DNA of 64,000 nt from Echiichthys vipera (GCA_963691815.1 OY829646.1:28611772-28675771), one strand, 5' to 3'. Shown: positions 12,570 to 23,638, counted from the stretch's first letter. Notes: a model not told the origin generated them from the sequence alone. Numbers and translations: made by a program.

Positions 12570-12659
12570 GTAGATGGATAGATAGATACACACACATACA
12601 GACTTTAGGATACCCTCTTGCTGTGAGGCGACAGTGCTTACCACCACACCACTTGCCGC

Positions 12660-13600
12660 CCTCATCCTTAGTGTCAGTCTCATGAAATTGTGTAAAGCAA
12701 CACTATTATTTGCATAACTCAAATTGCTAAATGAACATGAAAAAAATGAACCTTTATTCAATTGACTAGTCTTACATTACCAGGCCTGGAAAGGAATAAT
12801 ATCCTGCTAATAAGTGCTGATGAAAAACTATTGTCTGGTTATTTTGTCTCAGGGGGCCTTCTCTGTCACTTTAGTAAGCCTTTTATGCTGTCTAATAAAC
12901 ACCTCCATTTGTTGCTTTAATTAATCTCTCTAACATTAATAAGCATAACAAAAGCATTGCAGGGAAAATGTAAGTGGTTGGTACTAATACCAATAACTCC
13001 ACAGCTTGATTTGTTCCACAGGTTTTGAAACTGCTTTATGAAAAGTAAAGTGTTTAAAAAGTTCTTTCTTTATCTGATCAAGTAAAGAAATTATGTTTAA
13101 AAGAGATAAACATGCAGCACTTTTAAAGTGCTTCTGCCTGAAGTGATCCAGAAGAGAATAGATGATTGATGGGCCTTTTTAATGCAGTGGATAGTGATCA
13201 AAAATGGTTTTATGTGTGTTGGTGTATCGTTTGATGCAAAGCCCATCTACGCTAAAGGGAGCTATTGGTCTCGTATCCTTGTCTCAGCATGAAACCTGGA
13301 GCTGCAGGTGAGAGGAGAGGTTATTATTTGCACCTCAAGGTGAATACAAAACATGGGCATTACCATGAGCAAGACTCTCATTACTGTAGCTATTTCCTGT
13401 GGAGTATCTCAGGTGGTCAAATGTGATTTGGCTCTTTAGGAACTCTATGTTGATAGTTGAAGATGTTGTATTAGATGATTACAATTAATCTCTCACTCTG
13501 GTGTCTCACATCAGAGTCAGCAAACTCTCATAACTTCAGAAAACTGTTTAAATGACCCGCATAAACACGATGAATACCACCTGTGTGTAAATTAGCGCAT
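12660..13600. other. Intergenic, nothing recognised
   Basis: AT-rich, non-repetitive by eye. No gene, RNA gene or named repeat. Confidence 0.5.
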
Positions 13601-13605
13601 GTTCA

Positions 13606-14130
13606 TCTCACTCACTCACTCATCTTAAACCGCTTATCCGGGGTCGTGTCGGGGGGGCAGCAGCTCTAGCAGGGAACTTCCCTTTTCCCGGGCCACATTA
13701 CCCAGCTCTTACTGGGGCATCCCGAGGCGTTCCCAGGTCAGTGTGGTGATATAATCTCTCCACCTAGTCCTGGGTCTTCCCGAGGCCTCCTCCCAGCTGG
13801 ACGTGCCTGGAACACCTCCCTAGGAAGGCGCCCAGGGGGCATCCTTACTAAATGCCTGAACCACCTCAACTGACTCCTTTCAACACAAAGGAGCAGCGGC
13901 TCTACTCCAAGTTCCTCACGGATGGCTGAACTTCTTAGCCTATTTCTAAGGGAGACTCCAGCCACCCTCCTGAGAAAACCCAATCCGTCCGCTTGTACTC
14001 GCGCCCTCGTTCTTTCGGTCAGATTTCATGACCATAGGTGAGGGTAGAAACGAAGATTTAGAGGTAGATCGAGAGGTTTGCCTTCCGGCTCAGCTCTCTT
14101 TTCGTCACAACAGTGTGGTAGAGCGACTGT
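13606..14130 (-). pseudogene. Non-LTR retrotransposon ORF2 C-terminal fragment
   Basis: On the minus strand the frame starting at 13983 reads GFLRRVAGVSLRNRLRSSAI, REELGVEPLLL and QLRWFRHLVRMPPGRLPREV. This is the region downstream of the reverse transcriptase in a common fish LINE, probably L2/CR1-like, with a frameshift near the end. Upstream, 13984-14130 keeps decayed sequence from the same element (for example GAGAGGTTTGCCTTCCGGCT and GGCTCAGCTCTCTTTTCGTC on the plus strand). The element ends at a GGATAAGCGGTTTAAGATGA tail with (TGAG)n at 13606-13624. It is 5'-truncated and inactive. Confidence 0.85.
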
Positions 14131-14139
14131 CCATTACCA

Positions 14140-14457
14140 AAATTACCAAATGCAATCCAAAAGGAAGGAGCCAATTGATGCTTTGGTTAATGCATAGGGA
14201 CTCTTATCATGCTACTGCAGAGGATTGGTGGTACCATGCCGAAAAAAGACCCTGAGATGATTTTACATTGGAATCTGTTTGTCTAAGTGGTTATTGCATG
14301 AGGCCCAATGTTATAAGAGAATGCTAAAAGCATTTGTGTACAGTATACATCTGACTGATTTACTTCATTTACAGCATCAGAGTAGAATTAGGTTCTTTAG
14401 CAATTTGCTTTTGAAAATACACAGTTGATAAAAATGAATCTCCAAAAAAATAAAAAG
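14140..14457. other. Intergenic, nothing recognised
   Basis: No gene or repeat recognised. Confidence 0.5.
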
Positions 14458-14574
14458 TAGAGACCATCTTGCAATTGGATCACACCAGCTGTTCCAGCAA
14501 ATCGGGCAGGTGGCACAAATGGGCAAAAGGCCCCCTCTGTAATTTCTACTTCTGACGCCCTTGCTCAGACCATA
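14458..14574 (-). repeat. Unnamed interspersed repeat, inverted copy of 16468-16568
   Basis: Its reverse complement starts GTATGGTCTGAGCAAGGGCG and ends GCTGGTGTGATCCAATTGCA then AGATGGTCTCTA. These match the two ends of the copy at 16.47 kb, with a diverged middle. Confidence 0.7.
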
Positions 14575-14590
14575 CCAATCTTTGTGTTCC

Positions 14591-14593
<3 letters not shown>

Positions 14594-14644
<51 letters not shown>
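14594..14644 (+). repeat. (CA)n microsatellite
   Basis: About 25 uninterrupted CA units; open frames across it are low-complexity artefacts. Confidence 0.97.
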
Positions 14645-14650
<6 letters not shown>

Positions 14651-15529
14651 GACTCATACAGTGAAAACAATACTAGCCTCGCTGTCGCAGCTGCAAGCCT
14701 TTTTACTTTTTACTGATGTGCTAAATCATGATCCAGCTCTTTACATACTGAAGCCCATTACGGCTCACAATCCAATAGTGAGGATTGTGACAGGGCAGAA
14801 TCAGTTACACAGTGAGCATTGACCAGAGAATATTTTTTGGAACATGCCAACAGTGAACATTTGGTTGACAAACAGAAACAGGCATAGTAACAGATGTAGT
14901 TTGTGCTATACCACTAAACACATTTCTCCTGTCAAATACAGTAAACTAAGCAAAAAAAGCATTCATTACCTACACGTCCATGTTAAGATAAATTAGAAAT
15001 CAACATATAGACACATTTAAATGGACAAAAACTGTACAGACACAATCACACACAATGCACGTTACATGTAGGGTAGTGTTTTGTCTATCAGCTTGAATAA
15101 ACCATTGTTTTTCATGAGGCTTGATGACACTGATAAGCCAGCCCCGAATTTAAGCTCCTCTGAGCTGAAACTAAAGAAAGAAAGAGAGGCTTCATAGTGA
15201 AATATAAATAGATTCCCTTGACTCACACTGTAAACCGTGACTGTGCTCATCAGTAAGCCTAAGTACCTACCTCTTTCAGACGGACAAAATGAAGAGGGTG
15301 AAACTGGCCTTGGGCTGTCCATCTGAAGCTTCATCCACAATTTGTAGTGAGTAGTTTTCGTTTAAAACACATATCTTTTGTTAGATTTACACACTGCTTC
15401 GCTGTTTCTGAACTTCTAAAACAGAGACATTTGGAAAATTTGCTTAGATTATTGTAGTTCCTTGGTTGCTTTTTAATATGGACAGGCAGAAAATGGAGAT
15501 CTTTCAAAACGATGACGCAGACACCCTCA
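14645..15529. other. Intergenic, nothing recognised
   Basis: No gene or named repeat recognised. Confidence 0.5.
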
Positions 15530-15775
15530 TCAGTCAGTCTTATCAGTTAGAGAGGCTGACATACCTTCTGGGATTGTATCCTTGTGTGGGTACTCCTTTT
15601 CCATTACAATGGCTTCTTCTGGCGATGAATAATGTTCATGGATGGTACTGCTTTCATATGTCATGGTATTTTCTTTGCAATGACTCCCAATCTTTGTTTT
15701 CCACTGCCTTATTCTATACGTTACTTTCAGTAACAGTTTCATCTCATTGTCCGTCCAAGCAAATAAATATCTGTT
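15530..15775 (-). pseudogene. Fragment of a Myb/SANT-like protein of mobile-element type
   Basis: On the minus strand an open frame contains YLFAWTDNEMKLLLKVTY and then HYSSPEEAIVMEKEYPHKD. The spacing and motifs (WTD-DE-LLLKVT, then PSPEEA and KEYPHK) recall the N-terminal Myb/SANT-like domain of a repetitive protein family common in fish genomes and probably spread by a DNA transposon. Only about 80 residues remain, with no downstream domain and no TIR that I could find. The match is from memory of the pattern, so it could be coincidental; I judge it a decayed fragment, not a host gene. Confidence 0.4.
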
Positions 15776-16190
15776 CTTACTTTTCACCGCTGCTGTTGTT
15801 CCTCCTAAGTAATTTCTGTGTTTAAAACCACAGGCTAGCATTAGACAATCAGCTTTCTGCTTACACCGGCAATGGTCACATGATATGCGTTTTCAGTTGT
15901 GTTAATATTTATAAGGATGATTTCTGATACAGAGCTAAAATGCTTGTTTGGGGGAAGATTGTAGTAAAGTACAAGTGTCGATGTAACCTGAATGGATCAA
16001 TGCATTCACATCTTACTTGGCTGTCCAACTGTCCTCTTGATCAGTTTGTTTAGACACAGGCTGGATACTATTAAGCTTTGATCAACAGGGGTCTCCGTTA
16101 GGAATTACCATTTGGATTTACTATTGTTGAAATTAAATTAATGGAGATATACAGTAAGGTGTAAGTGTGCCTCAAACAAATTGCTTGTGT
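15776..16190. other. Intergenic, nothing recognised
   Basis: No gene or named repeat recognised. Confidence 0.5.
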
Positions 16191-16192
16191 TT

Positions 16193-16385
16193 CAACTCAA
16201 TTCAATTTTATTTATAATGCCAAACGTTATCACAAGAAACTTTTTATATAGGGTAGATTTATGATTTACAGAGACCCAGCATTCCCCCATGAGCAATAGC
16301 AAGTGGCATTGCAGCAATCTTGCACACAGTAACAACAAAAACCTTCCTTTTAACAGGCAGGAACGTATAGTGGGCGGCCACCAAT
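16193..16385 (+). repeat. Teleost interspersed repeat (CAATTCAATTTTATTTATA type)
   Basis: It begins AACTCAATTCAATTTTATTT then ATAATGCCAAA, continues with ATCACAAGAAACTTTTTATA, and has CCCCCATGAGCAATAGCAAG and CCTTCCTTTTAACAGGCAGG. This series is a very common fish dispersed repeat. It is non-coding and somewhat diverged. Confidence 0.65.
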
Positions 16386-16467
16386 CTCTGTTTTTTAATT
16401 CTTCACACTTTCTGAGTCTGTGTTTCATTATGGCAAAATAAGGTCCTGTAGAGACCTACTGTAGCGT

Positions 16468-16568
16468 GGTCTGAGCAGGGGTGCAAGAAGTAAGGGGCAT
16501 TTGGCTCCCGCACTTAACACCCCTGGCCCAATTGCGGCTGGTGTGATTCCATCGCAAGATGGTCTCTA
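16468..16568 (+). repeat. Unnamed interspersed repeat, second copy of 14458-14574
   Basis: It starts TGGTCTGAGCAGGGGTGCAA and ends GCTGGTGTGATTCCATCGCA then AGATGGTCTCTA. It lies in inverted orientation to the copy 1.9 kb upstream. Confidence 0.7.
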
Positions 16569-16569
16569 G

Positions 16570-17435
16570 TTCTATGTAATGTCATTTTTGGCAATTCAGT
16601 TTAGTTCTGTGCTTTGGCATTAACTTGGAGAGAACTACAGCTTCAACAGTCTCTGTTAGATGTTCAGAGATTATCCTGTAATAATCTACAGTATATGGGG
16701 TCAAATGCGGGTAGAACTAACTTTCAGTAAAGCATGTCATATGTGGGTCACCTGTAGGAATGAGTATTAATATTAATAGCTTAGTGCAGTCAGACTGCAT
16801 TATACATGGGTGCTGTTACTAATGTACAGTACAGAGGGCTTATGTCTTTGAAGAATGAAAGAGGCACATCTATTTAAAATATCATTAGTTCTGCTGCCTC
16901 GGTTCTCATACTATAATAGGCAGAGACAAAGAGTTCCTCAAATTGTGTTGGAAACCAGCTTTTCTCTAATGCTGAACCACAACAGTGAGTGAAGTAAACA
17001 ATAAGGTGCTTCTCCCCCTCTCCCACCAACACGGCTAAGAGTTGAACAGTGTAAAGAAGAAGAAGAGAGGCACAAATTTAGACGGCGACAGGGAAAAATT
17101 CATGTAGGAGACAAACAACAGGCAAGTAAAAATTAGCAGTGAACAAGCTGACAGTTTGCTGTTGGAAAACCCCTCCATGTGTTAAAAGTCAGCTCTGATT
17201 TTTTTTTTTAAAGAGTGGAGAAGAAGCTCGCTCTCAGACTCTACACGGTCCGTCTTCATGGCTTGAAATTTCAGACAGTGTAACACATTTTTATTGCTCT
17301 AGGGAAGAAGAAGTGAAATCAGAGAGTAGAGGAAAGGGAGAAAAATAGAATTTAAAAATGGGTTAAACAGTGTAGGCAGGAAAAAGCCTTCTCTCTCTTA
17401 TTAACACCTGAAGAAAGGCCGTTGCCATTAGATTG
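16570..17435. other. Intergenic, nothing recognised
   Basis: No gene or named repeat recognised; polypurine stretches occur at 17050-17070 and 17300-17350. Confidence 0.5.
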
Positions 17436-17645
17436 AAATTTAATTTACGAAATAGTGTTTTAATGCAGCTGTTCGCTGACAGCCCATTCCAAATACGCTT
17501 TCTGTCAGTGCATTTCCTGAGGGCCATTTAATTGGGCTAATGAAGAAAGCTGCTAATGGCTGGGTTTATCTCTGGCAGCACTGGTGACATTTCATCAAGG
17601 CAGGTGATTTCCAGGCATTGTTTAAGCTCATTGTGTAGCATTGAG
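17436..17645. promoter_or_regulatory. Candidate conserved non-coding element upstream of pcdh17
   Basis: A non-repetitive block about 1.5 kb upstream of the presumed promoter with several homeodomain-like cores (TTTAATTTAC, TTTAATTGGGCTAATGA), CAGCTG and GGCAGCACTGGTGACATTTC. Composition and texture resemble vertebrate developmental enhancers. This is pattern-based; no alignment was made. Confidence 0.25.
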
Positions 17646-17887
17646 TATTTGGCAAAGAAAAGAAGCAAACATGTTATTTTGGCAAATTATATATAAAAAA
17701 AAGAAGAAAAAAAAGTGAACAGAACTATGTGGTCTTGAGGAAAATGGATAATTCAACTTCATTCAAGGAGATAATTAATTATTCATGTTCCTAATCATAA
17801 TAATAAAAACATCTTACTTATAAGATGTATAAGAAGTCCACACAACCAGAAGACTTCAGAGGAACATGCTGCATATACACACGCACG

Positions 17888-17888
<1 letters not shown>

Positions 17889-17972
<84 letters not shown>
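17889..17972 (+). repeat. (CA)n microsatellite
   Basis: About 42 uninterrupted CA units. Confidence 0.97.
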
Positions 17973-17976
<4 letters not shown>

Positions 17977-18979
17977 GTATACTGATAGAGACGTGTGTGG
18001 CATTTACCTTCATCAGTTATCAACATCTTGACATTAGTAGATCAAACCGGCTGTTTAATAATGAGCTTCTGTCACTTTTTGACTAACGAATGTTCTGACA
18101 CTCATGTCATTCCCTCCTGTCAGAGGGAAAGGTCAGTGGGAAAGTCAAAGAGGTTGAGACCCATGTTTATACATGGATCGACTACAAGATTAAACTGAAC
18201 AAAGCTGACATGTTGAAATAGCAATCCCAAATGAAGGGCATGGTTAAACCACAGCTCCATAACAACAGTCAAGTCAAAAGATGACTAAGTCTGCAGGGTT
18301 GTGATCTGACATTTCTATGGATTTGTAATGAGTTGTGATTTAAAATGCAAAATAATACAAACATTGGTGAAATGGTGCCTTGGTCATTAGAAATATTGGT
18401 ACACAAGATGATAGACAGAAAGACACAATATAAAATTAAGTTTTCAAGCTATTATTGTGAAATACTAGCCTAATATAAATAAAAGACTGAAAACCATTAA
18501 AAACACTGAATGATACTGAAAACTGGAGTGATATGTGGCACATAAAAACAATCACAACTAACACAATTATACATAACAGCCTACAATTTAATTTTTGCTC
18601 CTCCTTTAGCCTAGCCTAGACTCAATGTGCTTTTCTCTGCTCTGAATATAGGCTATATATATTTTTATTCCAGAATAAAAGGTTGAGAACCCTCACCTTA
18701 CATTCAGTTAAAATCAATTTGCACTGAATTAAAAAAAGTTTTGTCTGTTTTTGATAAATGACCTAACTGAACACTTTCAAACCACTTCAGCCTGGTCCCT
18801 GCAAGGTCTCTTGGCAAAGCTGTCCAACCAACGCACGGTTTCCTCTATTGTAAACAACAATGAAGTGTGTGCTATTTGAAAAAACACAAATGCACCACCG
18901 GTGAACTACGAGCCACCAATCATTTGTAGTCTGTACCCGAAGCGGCTTTTGAATCCCTCCTTCTCTCCCCACCTCTTCA
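17973..18979. other. Proximal upstream DNA, no gene recognised
   Basis: Non-repetitive AT-rich sequence leading into the candidate promoter; nothing specific recognised. Confidence 0.5.
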
Positions 18980-19144
18980 AATTCATTGGCTGCCAGAGGA
19001 GTAGCGACAATGTTTAATGCACCATGCGGTGTCCGGACTTCAGTCAGTGAGAGGAAGCGTTCTATGTGCTTAGGATTGTGTTACGTGCAGAACATACTAA
19101 ATAACGACTGCGCGTATATATTGAAGCAAATCGCCCTTTTTTCC
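18980..19144 (+). promoter_or_regulatory. Candidate core promoter region of pcdh17
   Basis: The stretch just upstream of the presumed first exon contains ATTGG (an inverted CCAAT) near 18984 and TATATATT at 19115-19121 in a CpG-containing context (GACTGCGCGTATATATTG). Placement relies only on these weak motifs and on the donor at 19717. The TATA-like string may be fortuitous, because developmental genes often have dispersed TATA-less starts. Confidence 0.3.
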
Positions 19145-19717
19145 CTGACAGCTTACAGAGAGACTTGTACCAGAATGCGGGGTTGTTGCTGACCACCTCC
19201 TCAGCAGCTGTCTCTCTGTGTGTCTGTGTGTGTGTGGACTTTGACGGGGACGCCGACAAGGACAAAATGCCACTACGGGAATCAGTCACTCAGTGCTGTT
19301 TCGGACGGGGTGGAAAAACAATGATCACCTTTTAAATATCCACTTTGGATCTACCATACTACATCTGGATTTTTTTACTCCTCATAGAGTATTTCTACGA
19401 ACAGTTTTGCTTTAGTGAAGAACTGCGACTGACTGCAGGCAGAAGACGAGCCACAGCATCCTAATCAGACAGCGGCGAGGACTTCAGCTCATTGACATTA
19501 CAGTCATACTTTTCTGGAGCACTTTTTTTTTTATTTCCACTGCGCTGCACTGTAGCCTGCGTCTTGTGTCTTTTCTTCCTGCACAGAGAAGGGAAAGAGG
19601 ATACGGGTGGCAGCCTATACCTACTGAAATGGTTAGGGGATGAAACTCCCTGAACCCTGCTGGAACGGACTGCTTTTTTCCACAGTTTCAATTTTTTGGA
19701 CTATTACTTATCTTTAG
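19145..19717 (+). other. pcdh17: Probable non-coding first exon of pcdh17
   Basis: The 3' boundary is well supported by a consensus donor, TCTTTAG|GTAAGTTT, after 19717. Pairing with the acceptor at 20488 gives a 771-bp leader intron. The 5' limit is a guess, set about 30 bp downstream of a TATATATT at 19115. The segment has no long open frame, contains pyrimidine-rich stretches and a short TG run, and is somewhat richer in CpG than its surroundings (for example around 19240-19260). The real transcription start could lie some hundreds of bases to either side. Confidence 0.5.
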
Positions 19718-20488
19718 GTAAGTTTACGACGTGTTTTTTATGTTCTTCACACTTTTATACTATGTAATGTCCCCTTGAAGCCCTGTCTGTTGGCCATTTC
19801 CAAACGTTTATTTCGTATCCGTCGCCGTCACTGTATGCGGATGCAACAGCTTCTTCCAAGGACCGTTGAATCTTGCGGAGAGAGAGAGAGACAGAGGGCA
19901 TCAGTGGAGAGATTTACACGGCTGGGCTGAGATGGTGGCAGCTCATTTCCGATTATTTTTACGAGGCTCATTGTAAATATCCGGATTATGCGGATTTGTT
20001 AATGCGTGTAAGAGGCTCATTTAATACATTAAAATAACCGCCACAATAGGCAATCTTCAGTTGTACGCCTGCTGTGTTACTATATTATTAAACTTGCTGT
20101 ATTACAGTTTCAGTCAGCATGCTCATAATGTGTGAATGTACAATCATCACGCAAGGGTCAGGTCGAGCATTGCACACTGGAGATAGATTAAAAAAACTGC
20201 ATTCTGTTCATAATGATGGGCTACATGTAGTAAATAAGCTACAAGGAGAATCATTATTTCCCTGTGTATCTGGGCTGAGCTGAGTGTCTTCCCAAGGTTA
20301 ACTAATTGACAAGCTTCCCCCATAATTGTGGAGATGAATTACACATGAGCCATGTTTCATTTTGGCTCAGTGGTGGAGCTGATTTCTTACTGTCAGAATG
20401 ACTAGTGTGGCTTAGTCTGTTTTTAATTTTGCACGACTAATTGACACAATCATATTATAACAATTTTTTTTTCTGTTTTCCTTCTTAG

Positions 20489-20792
20489 GTGGTATGAGCG
20501 AACACTTACAATGACTATTCTGTTTGGAGACCGGATCGTGATTATTGCTCAGATGAGTCTAGGTGCTCAGCTGAATATAAATTAGGTGTTCAGCAACACA
20601 GATTGCTGGAAGAGGCAGAGGAAGAGTGACAGAGCAAAGACAATTCACAAACACTGATGCCAAGGCCTTGCATGATGAAAAGAACTCTTTATTTGATCCA
20701 GAATAATAGAAACAACAAATTTGAAGAAAATATCAACAGGTCAAAGGAAGCCTAAAAACAATACAGATTACAGCAGCTTGTACAGAGTGGGG
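20489..20792 (+). other. pcdh17: 5' untranslated part of the pcdh17 coding exon
   Basis: A strong acceptor (TTTTTTTTTCTG tract then CTTCTTAG) ends at 20488, so the exon probably begins at 20489 and has 304 nt of leader before ATG 20793. The leader holds three upstream ORFs: 20494-20514 (6 codons plus stop), 20511-20585 (24 codons plus stop, overlapping the first by ATGA) and 20657-20755 (32 codons plus stop, with internal in-frame ATGs). All end before the main start. The main ATG has G at -3 and T at +4. The exon boundary is inferred from the splice consensus, not from transcript data. Confidence 0.7.
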
Positions 20793-23288
20793 ATGTATCT
20801 TTCTATTTTCTTTTTCCTCCTCTTATGGGCTCAAGCCCTGACATTGAAAAACTTGAATTACTCAGTCCCTGAGGAACAGGGGCCGGGGACAGTGATTGGG
20901 AACATTGCCAAAGATGCCAGACTCGGACTTGAACAGGTAGGGCCGGGAGGACAGGGTAAGAAAGCCAACTTCAGGGTGCTGGAGAACTCCGCTCCACATC
21001 TCATTGATGTGGACCCCCAAAGTGGACTGCTGTACACAAAGCAACGCATCGACAGGGAAACCTTGTGCAAGAGAAACCCCAAGTGCCAGCTCTCCATGGA
21101 GGTGTTTGCCAATGACAAGGAGATCTGCATGATCAAAATAGATATTCAGGATATTAACGACAACTCACCCACTTTCCCCTCTGATCAGATTGATATTGAC
21201 ATTTCTGAAAATGCAGTGCCAGGGACTCGTTTTCCCCTGACCAGTGCGCATGACCCTGATGCAGGGGAGAATGGCCTGAAAACCTATCAAATTACACGTG
21301 ATGACTACAATCTCTTTTCCTTGGAAGTGAAATCCCGTGGAGACGGGACTAAATTCCCCGAATTAGTTATTCAACGGCCATTGGACCGAGAAGAACGAAA
21401 CCATCACACCCTAATTTTGTCAGCCACTGATGGGGGGGAATATCCTAGGTCTGGTACAATGCAGATAAACGTTAAAGTTATTGATTCCAATGATAACAGC
21501 CCTGTGTTTGATCAGCCTTCATATGTTGTGGAAATTCCTGAAAATTCACCTCCTGGTAAAGTGCTGATCGATTTAAATGCCACTGATCCTGATGAAGGCA
21601 ACAACGGACAAGTGGTCTATTCTTTTAGTGGCTATGCCCCAGAGAGAATCCGGGAGCTCTTTTCCATAGATTCAAGAACAGGAGTCATAAAGATTCAGGG
21701 AGAAATTGACTATGAAGAGAGCCCAGTTATTGAGATTGACATCCAGGCAAAGGATCTAGGTCCCAATCCAATCCCAGGCCATTGTAAAGTCACTGTTAAA
21801 GTGCTTGACAGGAATGATAACTGGCCATCTATAGGCTTTGTGTCTGTGAGACAGGGAGCCATCAGCGAGGCAGCACCTCCAGGCACTGTCATTGCTCTTG
21901 TCCGTGTCACAGACAAGGACTCAGGCAGGAATGGGCAACTACAGTGCAGAGTGCTGGGCAATGTCCCTTTTAAACTTGAGGAGAACTATGATAACTTCTA
22001 TACTGTGGTGACAGACAGACCCTTAGACAGAGAGGTGCAGGATGAGTTTAATGTCACAATTGTGGCCAAGGACAACGGCATCCCCCCTCTAAACTCCACA
22101 AAATCCTTCACTGTTAAGATTCTGGATGAGAATGACAATGTTCCTCGTTTTACCAAGTCAGTTTACCTTCTTCAAATACCTGAGAACAACATCCCTGGGG
22201 AGTACCTAGGTTCAGTTCTGGCACACGACCCGGACCTTGGCCAGAATGGCACAGTATACTACAGCATAATCAACTCCAATGTGAGTGGGGGCGATGTCAA
22301 CACCTACGTTAACGTGAATGCTGCTAATGGAGCGATCTATGCTGTGAGATCTTTTAACTATGAGCAAATAAAGTATTTTGATTTTAAGGTACTTGCTAGA
22401 GATGCAGGATCTCCACACCTGGAAAGCAACGCTACAGTACGCATCAGTGTTCTCGATGTCAATGACAACATCCCCGTCATAGTTCTGCCCCTACTCCTTA
22501 ACGACACAGCTGAAATCCATGTGCCGCGAAATGTTGGTGTTGGCTACATTGTCACCACAGTAAGGGCAGTTGATAATGACTATGGTGAGAGCGGGAGGCT
22601 CACATATGAGATCTCGGATGGCAATGAGGAGCACCTCTTTGAGATTGATCCAGTGACTGGAGAGGTGCGGACAGCCCACCCATTCTGGGATGATGTTAAC
22701 CCCATTGTGGAGCTGATCATCCGAGTATCGGACCACGGCAAGCCAACCCTCACTGCTGCCGCCAGGCTCATCATCAAGGCATCCAACGGACGTCCTCCCG
22801 ATGGACTTCCACGCACAAAGGACAATCTGAACTGGGACATGTCCCTGCCTCTTATTGTAACTCTAAGCATCATATCCATCATGCTTCTGGCTGCCATGGT
22901 GACCATAGCAATCAAGTGCAAGCGAGAAAACAAGGAGATTCGTACCTATAATTGTCGAATTGCAGAGTATTCCCACCCTCAGCTGGGAAAAGGCAAGAAG
23001 AAGAAGATAAACAAGAACGACATCATGCTGGTGCAGAGCGAGGTGGAGGAGCGGGATGCCATGAATGTGATGAATGTGGTAAGCAGCCCTTCCTTGGCCA
23101 CCTCTCCCATGTACTTTGACTACCAGACACGCCTACCACTCAGCTCACCAAGGTCAGAGGTTATGTACCTCAAGCCCACTGCCAATAACCTCAGCGTGCC
23201 CCAAGGCCACGTGGGATGCCACACCAGCTTCACAGGCCCAGTCACCAGCACTACAGACACACCTACTAACCGCATGTCGATCATACAG
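20793..23288 (+). CDS. pcdh17: Protocadherin-17, large first coding exon (residues 1-832)
   Basis: Homophilic calcium-dependent adhesion receptor of the non-clustered delta-2 protocadherins, acting at the plasma membrane of neurons. Seen: signal peptide at about residues 1-17 (MYLSIFFFLLLWAQALT), then six cadherin repeats. EC1-EC5 end at DxNDN calcium-binding motifs at residues 120-124, 231-235, 339-343, 445-449 and 555-559; EC6 runs to about 665 without a terminal DxNDN, as is usual. EC1 has the protocadherin C-x5-C loop (C92, C98). An RGD lies in EC2 (182-184). The transmembrane helix is about 685-707, followed by a basic stop-transfer CKRENK and the tail block YNCRIAEYSHPQ (CM1-like). Identity to remembered human PCDH17 is high along the whole length. 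I chose ATG 20793 because MYLS matches the human start and begins the signal peptide; the open frame extends 24 codons upstream without another ATG. The exon ends in phase 0 at CAG|GTAAGA. Confidence 0.97.
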
Positions 23289-23638
23289 GTAAGAGAAATT
23301 GCACTCCTCTCCTTCACTGTTATTCCACAATTTTCACGTATCAACCCTCAGAAAGCTCCCATATCCTATATCAACATTTGTCCCTTGTTTGTAAAAAGAA
23401 AGCGAAAGAAGATAAGGTCAGACAGAGGCAGGGTGACTCAAGAGCATAAAGACAAAAGAAGGGAGGGCGGGTTGAGCTTTAGAAGGATTAAACAGTCATT
23501 CTGGTACTCTCATAGAACAGAGCCAGTGACATCGACACGAATCATTTGTGCTTGAAACATGTCACGGCTTTTGTAATCAGTTTTCATGTAGAAATGTTTC
23601 ATTAATAGATCACTGTTGTTTCTTTCCTGCTGAATAAA
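23289..23638 (+). other. pcdh17: Possible retained-intron 3' end (alternative short pcdh17 tail)
   Basis: Reading continues in frame past the donor for 89 codons to a TGA at 23553-23555. The added residues are basic and unlike any protocadherin tail I know (for example KRKRKKIRSDRGR). An AATAAA hexamer follows at 23633-23638, 78 bases after the stop, a plausible polyadenylation signal. A transcript ending here would encode the full ectodomain with a truncated tail. This is inference: the open frame may be chance. Confidence 0.25.

Noticed and set aside
20721..20792. Upstream extension of the pcdh17 frame by 24 codons beginning at a TTG
   Set aside because: No ATG in the extension, it would bury the signal peptide, and human PCDH17 starts at the equivalent of ATG 20793.
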